A stretch of DNA of 14,145 nt, taken from positions 1-14,145 of the forward strand of contig JAISAA010000246.1 of assembly GCA_031266955.1 (NCBI GenBank), written 5' to 3'. The translations under genes were made by a program, and so were the position numbers. Shown piece by piece: positions 1 to 5,881 of this stretch (position 1 is the stretch's first letter; every line of letters starts with the position of its first letter). Origin of the DNA: Oscillospiraceae bacterium (GTDB lineage: Bacteria > Bacillota > Clostridia > Oscillospirales > Oscillospiraceae). The notes below the pieces were generated by a model that was given only the letters and a program-made list of their open reading frames with translations, was not told the DNA's origin and made no database searches.

Positions 1-244
1 CGCGCTCCTGTACGAAGAACACCGGCCCTTTGGAATCCAGCTTTATGGCGAGTGAAACGATGAGTAATACCGGCAATAGAATGATGAGCGCGAGCGCGGA
101 GAGCGAAACGTCCATTGCCCGCTTAAAAATATCATAAGCGCGGCGGGGCGGTATTCCCGGCGGCGCTGCCGTACGCCAAGCCGCGGCGCGGACGTCGTCG
201 GCCGCGCCGGCGATTACCCGTTCATCAAAGTCAGACACATACAT
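1..244 (-). CDS. Undecaprenyl-phosphate sugar phosphotransferase, N-terminal part (cut by window edge)
   Basis: The first 81 residues of a bacterial sugar transferase (polyprenyl-phosphate phosphoglycosyl transferase, PglC/WcaJ catalytic family); the rest lies off the left edge. Such enzymes move a sugar-1-phosphate from a UDP-sugar to undecaprenyl phosphate at the inner face of the membrane, the first step in building a polysaccharide repeat unit. Seen in the sequence: a roughly 37-residue soluble lead, then KRAMD (41-45), a hydrophobic re-entrant helix (about 48-67) broken by Pro58, and the family signature IKLDSKGPVFFVQER (67-81). The short N-terminus suggests the minimal monotopic form without the extra membrane helices of WcaJ. 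ATG at 244 is chosen because GGAAGG lies 5 nt upstream; an in-frame GTG at 238 is an alternative. It follows the phosphatase gene after 52 bp and is probably in the same operon. The donor sugar cannot be told from this fragment. Confidence 0.9.
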   Translation of the reverse strand, partial: MYVSDFDERVIAGAADDVRAAAWRTAAPPGIPPRRAYDIFKRAMDVSLSALALIILLPVLLIVSLAIKLDSKGPVFFVQER

Positions 245-296
245 TCCGTCCTTCCACTTATCTTTCTGTTATTCCGCATTGTCAAATCTCTATCTG

Positions 297-1013
297 TTAA
301 CGCGCGCTGCCCGCGAGCAGCTTCGTTGCCTGCGCGTTGAGCGCGGCGATTCCCGCCTTGCCGAGCTTTTTTCTCAGCAAACGCCGCAGCTCGCCAATAT
401 TCGGAGGTCTGGCGTCCAAGTTGTGGCAGTCGCTTCCGAATACGTGTATATGCCCCCGGTTGAGTGCTGCGAACGCCTGTCGTCGTGTTCCGCAGGCTGT
501 GAAATATTCCGCGTTGCTCTGGATCACCGCGCCCATTGCCAGCAGCTCGCCGAGCCTCTCACGGTTGCCCCCGTAGTCAACATAGCGCTCCATATGCGCT
601 ATCACCGGCGTTATCCCCGCCGTTATGAGACCGCGCACCTCGTTGACTGCGGCGGAGCTCCAAGCGGAAAACGGCATTTCGAGCAGCAGCAGATCTGTCT
701 TGTCAACGCAAAGCCTCCGAAGCTCGGACTCATGGGATATTCCGGCGAAAAAAGCCACCTCCGCGCCGGGCAGAACATTCGGGTATCTGCCGAATCCCTC
801 CGCGCTTTCCAGCGCGTCGCGCAGGGCGTCATACGCGTGTATGCGGCGCGCCGTGAACGAACCTACCGACTCGTTTCGGTAGTAGTAGTGAGGCGTCGCA
901 ATGACCGTTTCCGCCCCCTGCGTACGCAGCAGCGCAAGCATTTCCAGCGACTCCGCCGCACTTCGGCTGCCGTCGTCCATATCCGGAAGGACATGCGTGT
1001 GGAAGTCAATCAT
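297..1013 (-). CDS. ywqE: PHP-family protein-tyrosine phosphatase (YwqE/CpsB type)
   Basis: A manganese-dependent phosphotyrosine phosphatase of the PHP (polymerase and histidinol phosphatase) superfamily. In related capsule loci it dephosphorylates the tail of the partner tyrosine kinase. Metal-site motifs are visible in order: FHTHVLP (His5, His7), DMDDGS (11-16), ATPHYYY (His42), PGAEVAF (Glu85), IAHMERY (His140) and FGSDCHN (Asp195, His197). At 238 aa the length is slightly below the usual roughly 250 aa, and the protein looks complete. The frame is open upstream to an ATG at 1043, but family members begin with an M-I-D-x-H-x-H motif, so ATG 1013 is preferred; neither start has a strong Shine-Dalgarno. 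It lies 48 bp downstream of the kinase gene, its expected substrate. I am sure of the family; the kinase as substrate is inferred from the context. Confidence 0.93.
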   Translation of the reverse strand: MIDFHTHVLPDMDDGSRSAAESLEMLALLRTQGAETVIATPHYYYRNESVGSFTARRIHAYDALRDALESAEGFGRYPNVLPGAEVAFFAGISHESELRRLCVDKTDLLLLEMPFSAWSSAAVNEVRGLITAGITPVIAHMERYVDYGGNRERLGELLAMGAVIQSNAEYFTACGTRRQAFAALNRGHIHVFGSDCHNLDARPPNIGELRRLLRKKLGKAGIAALNAQATKLLAGSAR

Positions 1014-1061
1014 ACCTATACCCGCCGCCGTCCAAGTGCCCATGTGCCCATAATGCGCCGC

Positions 1062-1793
1062 TTAAGCGTACGCGCCGTAACGGCGCGCATAATACCGCCG
1101 CCCGCCGCCACTGCTCTGCACGCGGTTGAGCACGAATCCGAGCACGTTTGTTTGCGCGAGCTTGAGCCGTTCGAGCGTCGCGCGCACCTCGTCCTTTTTC
1201 GTCTGGCCCGCCTGGACTACTATGACGACACCGGTCAGGCGCCCGGACAGGACAAGCGGATCCGACACGGGAAGCACGGGCGGCAGATCGATAAACACAT
1301 AATCGAATCTTTCAGACATCTCGCCGAGCACGGCGCCCATACGCTCCGTGCCGAGCAGCTCCGACGGGTTCGGCGGGATGTCCCCGGACGGGACGACGCA
1401 AAATTTCGCGCCGCCGCATTCGACGCGGCACACGGCCTCATCAGGACTGCTCATTCCCGCCAGCACGTTGCTCATCCCCGGCGAAGGATATATTGAGAAG
1501 TAGCGGGCGACCGTCGGCTTACGCAAATCGCAGTCGAGTACGAGCACGCGCGCCTGCGTCTGTGCGAACGCGACCGCCAGATTCAGACAGGTTATGCTTT
1601 TGCCCTCTTCTGGAAGTGCGCTTGTGACGCCGACGATCTTACAGCTATCGCCTCCGGCGGCCGCGGCGAACGCCGTAGAGGCGCGCAGCAGTTTATATTC
1701 CTCTCGTATTGAGAACGGCGTGTCCGCTCCCAAAAGCGCCTTCCTGTCCTGTTTTATGCTGCGGAGTCGTCCCGCACTTTTTATTTTGCTCAC
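1062..1793 (-). CDS. ywqD: Bacterial tyrosine kinase of polysaccharide synthesis (YwqD/CapB type)
   Basis: A cytoplasmic BY-kinase, 243 aa, which autophosphorylates a C-terminal tyrosine cluster and controls polysaccharide polymerisation and export with its membrane activator. Walker A is TSALPEEGKS (57-66), Walker A' is VLVLDCDLRKP (83-93) and Walker B is YVFIDLPP (165-172). An N-terminal REEYKLLR stretch (30-37) matches the region that mediates ring assembly in this family. The tail from 231 has four tyrosines (Tyr234, 235, 239 and 242) among arginines, a short but typical phosphorylation cluster. As in other Gram-positive systems the kinase is separate from the transmembrane activator, whose gene lies just upstream and overlaps it by 4 nt (ATGA). 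The YwqE-like phosphatase follows. A ParA/MinD-like ATPase is ruled out by the tyrosine tail and the neighbours. Confidence 0.95.
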   Translation of the reverse strand: MSKIKSAGRLRSIKQDRKALLGADTPFSIREEYKLLRASTAFAAAAGGDSCKIVGVTSALPEEGKSITCLNLAVAFAQTQARVLVLDCDLRKPTVARYFSIYPSPGMSNVLAGMSSPDEAVCRVECGGAKFCVVPSGDIPPNPSELLGTERMGAVLGEMSERFDYVFIDLPPVLPVSDPLVLSGRLTGVVIVVQAGQTKKDEVRATLERLKLAQTNVLGFVLNRVQSSGGGRRYYARRYGAYA

Positions 1794-2590
1794 TCAGCCG
1801 TCCGCACCCTTTCTTTCAAATCCGCCGTTTGCGCGCTTTTCGTACGGCCGCCGCTTTCCTCATAGCCGTATCCGGACTTGCCGGCAGCATTGAAATCCGT
1901 GATAGCGCCGAGTATCGGCATATCTGATATCGCCTGCAAATCACTCTCCGACATTATCCGCACGTCGAACACGACGGTCATAACAATGACCGCGCCGGAG
2001 ACCAAAACGCCCGCGAGCGCCCCGATAGCCGTATTTTTGCTAAAACTCGGCGAGGACGGCGTGTCCGGAACCTTCGCCTTGTCCACGAGCTTGACGGAAC
2101 TGCCGTCCACGATCTCAGCCAAGTGTATCGGCGCCGTTTCCGCGATGGCGTTCGCGAGTTCCGCGGAGAGCGCGGGGTCGGGCGTGGTTATGGTCATATA
2201 GAAGACCTCGGTGGAATTCAGCGCGCCTGCTGTAAGCTTTTCGTCAAGCTCTTTCACGGTGTAATTCGCGCTTGTCCGGTCTATGACCTCGCCGAGCACC
2301 GCGTCGCTGCGGATTATTGTTATGTACGTCTCGACGAGCGATTTCGACGCCGTAATGTCGCTTGAGGTTATCGACTTCGCCGACTCCGTGGTGTTGTTGA
2401 CGTACAGCTTTATCGTCGCCGAGTACAGCGGCGTCATCAAAAAGCGCGTTACGGCGAATGCCCCGCCCGCGCCTACAAGCAGCGCCAGAAGGATTATCCA
2501 CCACCGCCGCAGCACCGCTTGCAGCAGCTTGCGCAAGTCTATCTCAACAACTTCGTTCTCAATCAACTTTTGCCTTCTCTCTTTCCCCAT
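1790..2590 (-). CDS. ywqC: Wzz-type chain-length regulator / tyrosine kinase activator (YwqC/CapA type)
   Basis: A polysaccharide co-polymerase of 266 aa with two membrane segments. It sets polymer chain length and recruits and activates the kinase encoded next. The N-terminal cytoplasmic part carries EIDLRKLLQAVLRRWW (16-31), typical of Wzz proteins, leading into TM1 (about 31-50). An extracellular domain of roughly 135 residues follows, then a proline-containing stretch (KVPDTPSSPSFSKN, 173-186) just before TM2 (about 187-208), as expected for this family. A cytoplasmic tail of about 58 residues ends the protein and should contact the kinase. The start is the only well-placed ATG, with just a weak GGGG upstream. 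It lies 57 bp after the SLH gene and overlaps the kinase gene by 4 nt. Which polymer it handles is unknown. Confidence 0.93.
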   Translation of the reverse strand: MGKERRQKLIENEVVEIDLRKLLQAVLRRWWIILLALLVGAGGAFAVTRFLMTPLYSATIKLYVNNTTESAKSITSSDITASKSLVETYITIIRSDAVLGEVIDRTSANYTVKELDEKLTAGALNSTEVFYMTITTPDPALSAELANAIAETAPIHLAEIVDGSSVKLVDKAKVPDTPSSPSFSKNTAIGALAGVLVSGAVIVMTVVFDVRIMSESDLQAISDMPILGAITDFNAAGKSGYGYEESGGRTKSAQTADLKERVRTAE

Positions 2591-2647
2591 AATTGCCCCA
2601 TAAGTGCTCTCAGCGCGGGCGGAGTCAACGGACGGAAAAGCGCCGGG

Positions 2648-4303
2648 CTATGATGAAACAGATACGTTGATGCTCAGAGCGTTGCCGTAACTCAGCGTGA
2701 ACGACGCCCCCGCGACCGTGCCGATAGTGACGCCCGGGGCCGACAGTTGAGAAGAACTCCCGCCGCTTATCAGAGCGGCGCGGTCTGCAGGACTCAAACC
2801 ATTAAACCATTCCCGTATCGCGCCGATATACTCGTCGGCGTTTACCATTTCGAGCCCGGCGTCACTCAACACCGCGGTAAGCTTCGTTTGCAGCGCGCCA
2901 AAAACCTGCTCATAAAGTCTCAGGTCTCCCGTCAAAGACGAAGCCGTTGCCGTCAGGCCGGTTATGCTCGCGGTGATCGTCACCGAAAGGGTATAGCTGT
3001 CAGCGTTTGAGTCCGGTCTTGTGATATTTGCCGTTATCGCTGCTCTGACCGGCGCGGCGCTGCCGCCGCCCGCAAACGTCAGCGTCGTCGTGCCGACAAG
3101 CGCACTGATTTTGACGTCCAAATTTTTCGCGGCGTCCGGCTCATAGCCAGCGTCCAGCTTGAACAAATCCTGAAACGTGACGTCGCTCTGCAGCTCGCCG
3201 AACAGCTGTCCGAAAAGTCCCGTGGAAACAGCGCCGCTGAGCTGGTTTTTAAAGCTGCCGGCGTTCGCTTTGATATGGTCGGCAAGAGACAGGTAGAACA
3301 AATCCTCGCCTTTCAGACCTGTCGCCGCAGAAGCGCTCGTATTTACGCTTACTGACGAATTCATAGCGATCGTCAGTGCGTATGTTGATGTGGTCGTACC
3401 GCCGCCGAAACCGCCGCCGCCGCCGCCGCCGCTGCTGCTGCCACCGTCGTTGGTGCTGTTATTATCTCCGCCTTCGCCCGCGGGCGCCTCTCCGAGGGGC
3501 GTCGCGGCTTCATCAATGATGTACTCTCCGCTGCGCACGCTGAGTCCGCCGTCTATCCGCGTATTTTCAAGTACGACGTCCTCTCTGGAGAGGTCGTCAC
3601 CAAGTACCATGATGCCGGCTATTTCGCAGTCCTTCAGCACGACGCCGGGGACGCGGACAATGACCGCGCCGTCTGTCTTGAACGTATATTCGCCGGGCTC
3701 TGTGATATAAACCGCGACAATATTGTGCATAAACTGCGCTGACTGCTCGCGCGTAATCAGCTCACGCATTCCGAGCTTATTGTCATATCCCTGCATATAA
3801 CCCGCTTTGATGAGCGCGGCAACGCTGTCCCGCGCCCACGGGGAAATCAACGCGCTGTCGGCGTACACGGACAAATCGACGCCTGTATCCGTCACATGAA
3901 ACGCGCGGGCGAGGACGACCGCCATTTGCTCACGCGTGATATTGTCATTCGGATACAGCTTGCCGCCGCCGTCGCCGAGAAACAGCTCTATGCCGACGGC
4001 GACGGATAGCTCGTCATAGTACCATGCGTTTTTGTCCACGTCGGTGAATTTACTGATGTCGGCGCTTTTTTTCGTGGCGCCGAATGCGCGCACGAGCAGA
4101 GCCGCCGCCTGGGCGCGGGTCATGGTTCCTTGCGGATCGATTTTTCCGCCGTCCCCGTGCATCAGCCCGTTATCGACCGCCGCGATAATCGCGTCGTGCG
4201 ACCAGCCGTCGGGGATGTCCGTGAAGTCTTCTTCCGTCGCCGCCAACGCGGCGCCGCCGAGAAGCATCGCTAAAGAGAGTAGGATCGCGAGTAACTTTTT
4301 CAT
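2648..4303 (-). CDS. Secreted S-layer homology (SLH) domain protein with Gly-rich linker and unknown C-terminal domain
   Basis: An exported surface protein of 551 aa. A signal peptide (1-21, lysines at 2-3, hydrophobic core, cut near ALA-A) is followed by three SLH domains at about 27-75, 86-136 and 146-197. SLH domains bind secondary cell-wall polymers non-covalently. Their key motif here reads MTRAQ, ITREQ and ITREQ rather than the classical TRAE. Residues 200-266 look like a small right-handed beta-helix of short valine-rich repeats, a module I associate with Clostridial SLH proteins. A low-complexity linker (about 272-305, Gly/Ser/Asn) leads to a C-terminal domain of about 245 residues, Ala/Ser/Thr-rich and partly beta-like, that I do not recognise. 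A good Shine-Dalgarno (GGAGGT) sits about 10 nt before the ATG. The gene is 21 bp behind the unknown membrane protein gene and is probably co-transcribed with it. No enzymatic motif is visible; a structural or adhesive role is inferred. Confidence 0.9.
   Translation of the reverse strand: MKKLLAILLSLAMLLGGAALAATEEDFTDIPDGWSHDAIIAAVDNGLMHGDGGKIDPQGTMTRAQAAALLVRAFGATKKSADISKFTDVDKNAWYYDELSVAVGIELFLGDGGGKLYPNDNITREQMAVVLARAFHVTDTGVDLSVYADSALISPWARDSVAALIKAGYMQGYDNKLGMRELITREQSAQFMHNIVAVYITEPGEYTFKTDGAVIVRVPGVVLKDCEIAGIMVLGDDLSREDVVLENTRIDGGLSVRSGEYIIDEAATPLGEAPAGEGGDNNSTNDGGSSSGGGGGGGFGGGTTTSTYALTIAMNSSVSVNTSASAATGLKGEDLFYLSLADHIKANAGSFKNQLSGAVSTGLFGQLFGELQSDVTFQDLFKLDAGYEPDAAKNLDVKISALVGTTTLTFAGGGSAAPVRAAITANITRPDSNADSYTLSVTITASITGLTATASSLTGDLRLYEQVFGALQTKLTAVLSDAGLEMVNADEYIGAIREWFNGLSPADRAALISGGSSSQLSAPGVTIGTVAGASFTLSYGNALSINVSVSS
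3399..3443 (-). repeat. Short in-frame GGC/AGC triplet tract in the SLH gene linker
   Basis: A run of GCC/GCT triplets on the plus strand (GGC/AGC on the coding strand) encodes the Gly/Ser linker between the beta-helix-like module and the C-terminal domain. The longest pure run covers about 3411-3431. Changes in copy number would keep the reading frame, so this would vary linker length and not switch the gene off. Confidence 0.6.
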
Positions 4304-4324
4304 TATTGTTTTTACCTCCGTTTT

Positions 4325-5068
4325 TTACGAGTACTGACTTAAAAAATAAGATTTTTTTAAGTTCTTTTCTTCCTTATACGCTTGCATGATCTCCGCCGCC
4401 GCGCTTGCGTCTGCGCCTATTTCCTTCAATATCGCCTCCAGCTCGCCGACGATCTCTTTCATTTGAGCGTCACAGCTTCCCTCCATCGCCGATATTTCCC
4501 CGAGATACCGCGCGGCAAGCTCCTGTTTTTTTGCCGCCGTGCGTTCTTCCTCGGGCAGCGCGCCGTAATCCGATTTCGCGGCGCTTATGAGCCCGTCTAT
4601 TTGTCCCGTCATAGACTCGCGCAGGACGTAAACCTTGGCGACCAGCTCCGCGGCGCGCTTTTGGCGTTCATCCTCCGGCGAGGGAACGGGATCAGGCGGC
4701 GCCGAGGTTTTGACGTTTCCGTCTCCGGCGACCGTTCCTGACGGCGGCGGACGTGGATACGAATTACCCGCGGAACCGAGCATCATATTCAGCGCCTCGT
4801 TCTCGCTCAGCTCGCCGCTGCGGACTTTTTCCTTTTCGTCCTCCGTCAACGGCCTTATGGAGATATCCGGCAATTTCTCCAGGATCTTGCCCGCGTTCAC
4901 GTCCTGCTCCGCAAGCATCCGTTCGATTTCCGCGCCTGAGTATTGCTTGGAGTTGATAAGCGCCCGTATGTTTTCACGCTGCCACAGCGCGGCCGCCGTA
5001 ATCGCTATCACGACCGCGCCGAGCGCGCACAGCAAGGCGCGCAGCCACTTTCTTCGCCTTTTTTTCAT
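4325..5068 (-). CDS. Unrecognised single-pass membrane protein with proline-rich linker and helical C-terminal domain
   Basis: I do not recognise a named family. The 247-residue protein has a strongly basic start (MKKRRRKW), one hydrophobic segment (about 9-29) that could be an uncleaved signal anchor, a charged region (31-98), a Pro/Gly-rich linker (about 104-131) and a long charged helical region (133-240) rich in Ala, Glu and Lys that may form a coiled coil. By the positive-inside rule the bulk should lie outside the membrane. ATG 5068 is preferred because a G-rich Shine-Dalgarno (GGGGGGAG) stands directly before it; the frame is open further upstream only to a TTG at 5116. It is the first full-size gene after the strong promoter at 5330-5358 and lies 21 bp before the SLH gene. 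A role in anchoring, folding or exporting that SLH protein, or in organising the polysaccharide machinery, is only a guess from this position. Confidence 0.82.
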   Translation of the reverse strand: MKKRRRKWLRALLCALGAVVIAITAAALWQRENIRALINSKQYSGAEIERMLAEQDVNAGKILEKLPDISIRPLTEDEKEKVRSGELSENEALNMMLGSAGNSYPRPPPSGTVAGDGNVKTSAPPDPVPSPEDERQKRAAELVAKVYVLRESMTGQIDGLISAAKSDYGALPEEERTAAKKQELAARYLGEISAMEGSCDAQMKEIVGELEAILKEIGADASAAAEIMQAYKEEKNLKKSYFLSQYS

Positions 5069-5106
5069 AATCTCCCCCCACTTTGTCTCTTGATTCGGAT
5101 TTTCAT
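5065..5106 (-). CDS. Possible 13-codon leader peptide overlapping the next gene
   Basis: A short ORF reads MKIRIKRQSGGRL and stops with a TGA that overlaps the ATG of the membrane protein gene (ATGA), the same arrangement that couples many genes in this window. The peptide is very basic. An AAGG lies 11 nt before its ATG, which is far. It may be a translational coupling device or chance: it crosses the G-rich Shine-Dalgarno of the larger gene, which forces part of its codon content. Confidence 0.2.
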   Translation of the reverse strand: MKIRIKRQSGGRL

Positions 5107-5135
5107 TGCGGCGCAAGCCTTTTTCCCGATCGGGT

Positions 5136-5163
5136 ATGTAACATTTTATAAAAAATGTTACAT
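5136..5163 (-). repeat. 28-bp palindrome, gene-proximal copy (possible operator or leader hairpin)
   Basis: Same arms as the copy at 5278-5305 (ATGTAACATTTT / AAAATGTTACAT, centre ATAA on the plus strand). The two centres are 142 bp apart. The copy sits about 70 bp before the ATG of the membrane protein gene. A CCCGATCGGG palindrome follows directly at 5125-5134 on its gene side. Confidence 0.8.
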
Positions 5164-5182
5164 GGGCGTTTTTTCGCTTGCG

Positions 5183-5211
5183 ACACCGGGGTTTTGCTCC
5201 GGTGTTTTTTT
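5183..5211 (+). terminator. Rho-independent terminator in plus orientation, inside the minus-strand leader
   Basis: The arms ACACCGG and CCGGTGT form a 7-bp stem around a 9-nt loop and run into seven Ts (5205-5211), the form of an intrinsic terminator for plus-strand transcription. No plus-strand gene precedes it. In the minus direction the stem is preceded by As and followed by CGCAAGCG, so it should not stop the envelope operon. It may end an antisense or small RNA, or protect the leader from opposing transcription. Confidence 0.6.
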
Positions 5212-5277
5212 GTTTTCAGCTGTTCGCGAAACCGACGACGCCAAATTTTCCATTGGAAACACGGGATAAATTCCCGC

Positions 5278-5305
5278 ATGTAACATTTTTTATAAAATGT
5301 TACAT
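5278..5305 (-). repeat. 28-bp palindrome, promoter-proximal copy (possible operator or leader hairpin)
   Basis: Perfect 12-nt arms ATGTAACATTTT / AAAATGTTACAT surround a 4-nt centre. The core is the exact reverse complement of the copy at 5136-5163, and both are followed on the plus-strand side by GGGCGTTTT. It lies about 16-45 nt downstream of the predicted start point, where a bound repressor would block transcription. As RNA it would form an AU-rich hairpin. I cannot name a regulator that binds this sequence. Confidence 0.8.
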
Positions 5306-5329
5306 GGGCGTTTTCCGATTTCCAAGGAA

Positions 5330-5358
5330 ATTATATACTACTTTTCGGCAAAAGTCAA
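5330..5358 (-). promoter_or_regulatory. Strong sigma-A type promoter for the envelope operon
   Basis: On the minus strand -35 TTGACT (5353-5358) and -10 TATAAT (5330-5335) are separated by exactly 17 bp, one mismatch from the vegetative consensus. Transcription should start near 5321-5323, giving a leader of about 250 nt before the ATG at 5068. AT-rich sequence (an A8 run followed by TTTATC) lies directly upstream and could act as an UP-like element. It is the best promoter match that I noticed in the window. Confidence 0.85.
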
Positions 5359-5403
5359 GATAAATTTTTTTTATAACGCCGCGATGAACCCGATGGACGA
5401 TCG

Positions 5404-5436
5404 CGCACCCACGTCGGTCACTCGCTTCTGTGGGCG
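5404..5436 (-). other. Weak hairpin downstream of fabZ (possible transcript end, no U-tract)
   Basis: About 14 nt after the fabZ stop, CGCCCAC can pair with GTGGGTGCG (one bulged base) around a loop of roughly 17 nt. No run of Us follows, so it is not a convincing intrinsic terminator. It is the only candidate stop between the fatty acid operon and the promoter at 5330; without it some read-through into the envelope operon would be expected. Confidence 0.25.
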
Positions 5437-5449
5437 AAACGCGCCGATT

Positions 5450-5881
5450 CTATTTTTCCATAACGGCGAAGCTCAGCTCCGCGGTGCACGCGATTTTATC
5501 TCCGACGGACGCCGCCGCCTCGCCGATGCCGACGCTTCCCATACGCCGCGTGAGCGTGCACGTGAGCGTCAAAACGTCCCCCGGGACCACGGGAGTGCGG
5601 AAGCGCGCCTGCTTAACGCCGCCGAAAAGCGCCGTTTTGCCGCGGTTTTCCGGCTCAGAGAGCAGGGCTATGGCGCCGGTCTGCGCAAGCGCCTCGAGTA
5701 TGAGCACGCCGGGCATAACGCTGTAGCCGGGGAAATGCCCTGCGAAAAATTGCTCATTGGCCGTCACGCATTTTATCGCGCGCGCGTATTTTCCCGGCTC
5801 GAAATCCTCCACGCGGTCTATCAGAAGAAACGGATATCGGTGGGGGAGTATTTCACGTATCTGGTCGATATTGAGCGTCAT
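5450..5881 (-). CDS. fabZ: (3R)-hydroxyacyl-ACP dehydratase FabZ
   Basis: A hot-dog fold dehydratase of 143 aa, the usual FabZ length, which removes water from 3-hydroxyacyl-ACP to give trans-2-enoyl-ACP in the elongation cycle. The N-terminal LPHRYPFLLIDRV (12-24) and the active-site block GHFPGYSVMPGVLILEALAQ (48-67) are clear, with catalytic His49 and Glu63. FabA is ruled out by this motif pattern and the length. GGAGG lies 7 nt before the ATG, and the start overlaps the fabF stop by 4 nt. It is the last gene of the fatty acid operon here, whereas in common Clostridial clusters fabZ sits between accB and accC. No separate regulation is visible. Confidence 0.97.
   Translation of the reverse strand: MTLNIDQIREILPHRYPFLLIDRVEDFEPGKYARAIKCVTANEQFFAGHFPGYSVMPGVLILEALAQTGAIALLSEPENRGKTALFGGVKQARFRTPVVPGDVLTLTCTLTRRMGSVGIGEAAASVGDKIACTAELSFAVMEK

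Larger units (their letters stand above)
5069..5449 (-). promoter_or_regulatory. Intergenic regulatory region and 5' leader of the envelope operon
   Basis: This 381-bp stretch between fabZ and the membrane protein gene holds no convincing full-size gene. Reading on the minus strand it contains a weak hairpin just after fabZ (5404-5436), a strong promoter (5330-5358), and then a leader of about 250 nt. In the leader are a TTTCC/GGAAA dyad at the start point, palindrome 5278-5305, a small CGGGA/TCCCG stem (5262-5276), a second TTTCC/GGAAA dyad (5247-5259), a plus-oriented terminator (5183-5211), palindrome 5136-5163 and a CCCGATCGGG palindrome (5125-5134). The amount of dyad structure is far above that of the neighbouring coding DNA. 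I see no match to a riboswitch class that I know. Confidence 0.7.

Noticed and set aside
279..1496. 405-codon open frame on the plus strand
   Set aside because: It runs antisense to the phosphatase and kinase genes, which have clear family motifs. The product is Arg/His-rich with no recognisable domain, as expected of a shadow frame in GC-rich DNA.
2600..2628. TTGACT-N17-ACTTAT as a promoter before the ywqC-like gene
   Set aside because: The -10 matches only three of six bases, and a start at about 2593 would leave almost no leader before ATG 2590.
5163..5269. Small plus-strand ORF starting MGVFSLATPG ahead of the leader terminator
   Set aside because: It begins at the palindrome edge with no ribosome site, and the terminator stem lies inside it, so it cannot be a gene ended by that terminator.
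5136..5305. ATG-TAA start-stop codons at the edges of the leader palindromes
   Set aside because: They follow from the palindrome sequence on both strands and have no Shine-Dalgarno in front, so a minimal uORF is not supported.
5136..5305. Palindromes as GlnR/TnrA, BirA or CcpA boxes
   Set aside because: The TGTAA/TTACA half-sites are 16 nt apart, against 7 in between for GlnR/TnrA; the BirA-type arm and the CcpA core do not match.
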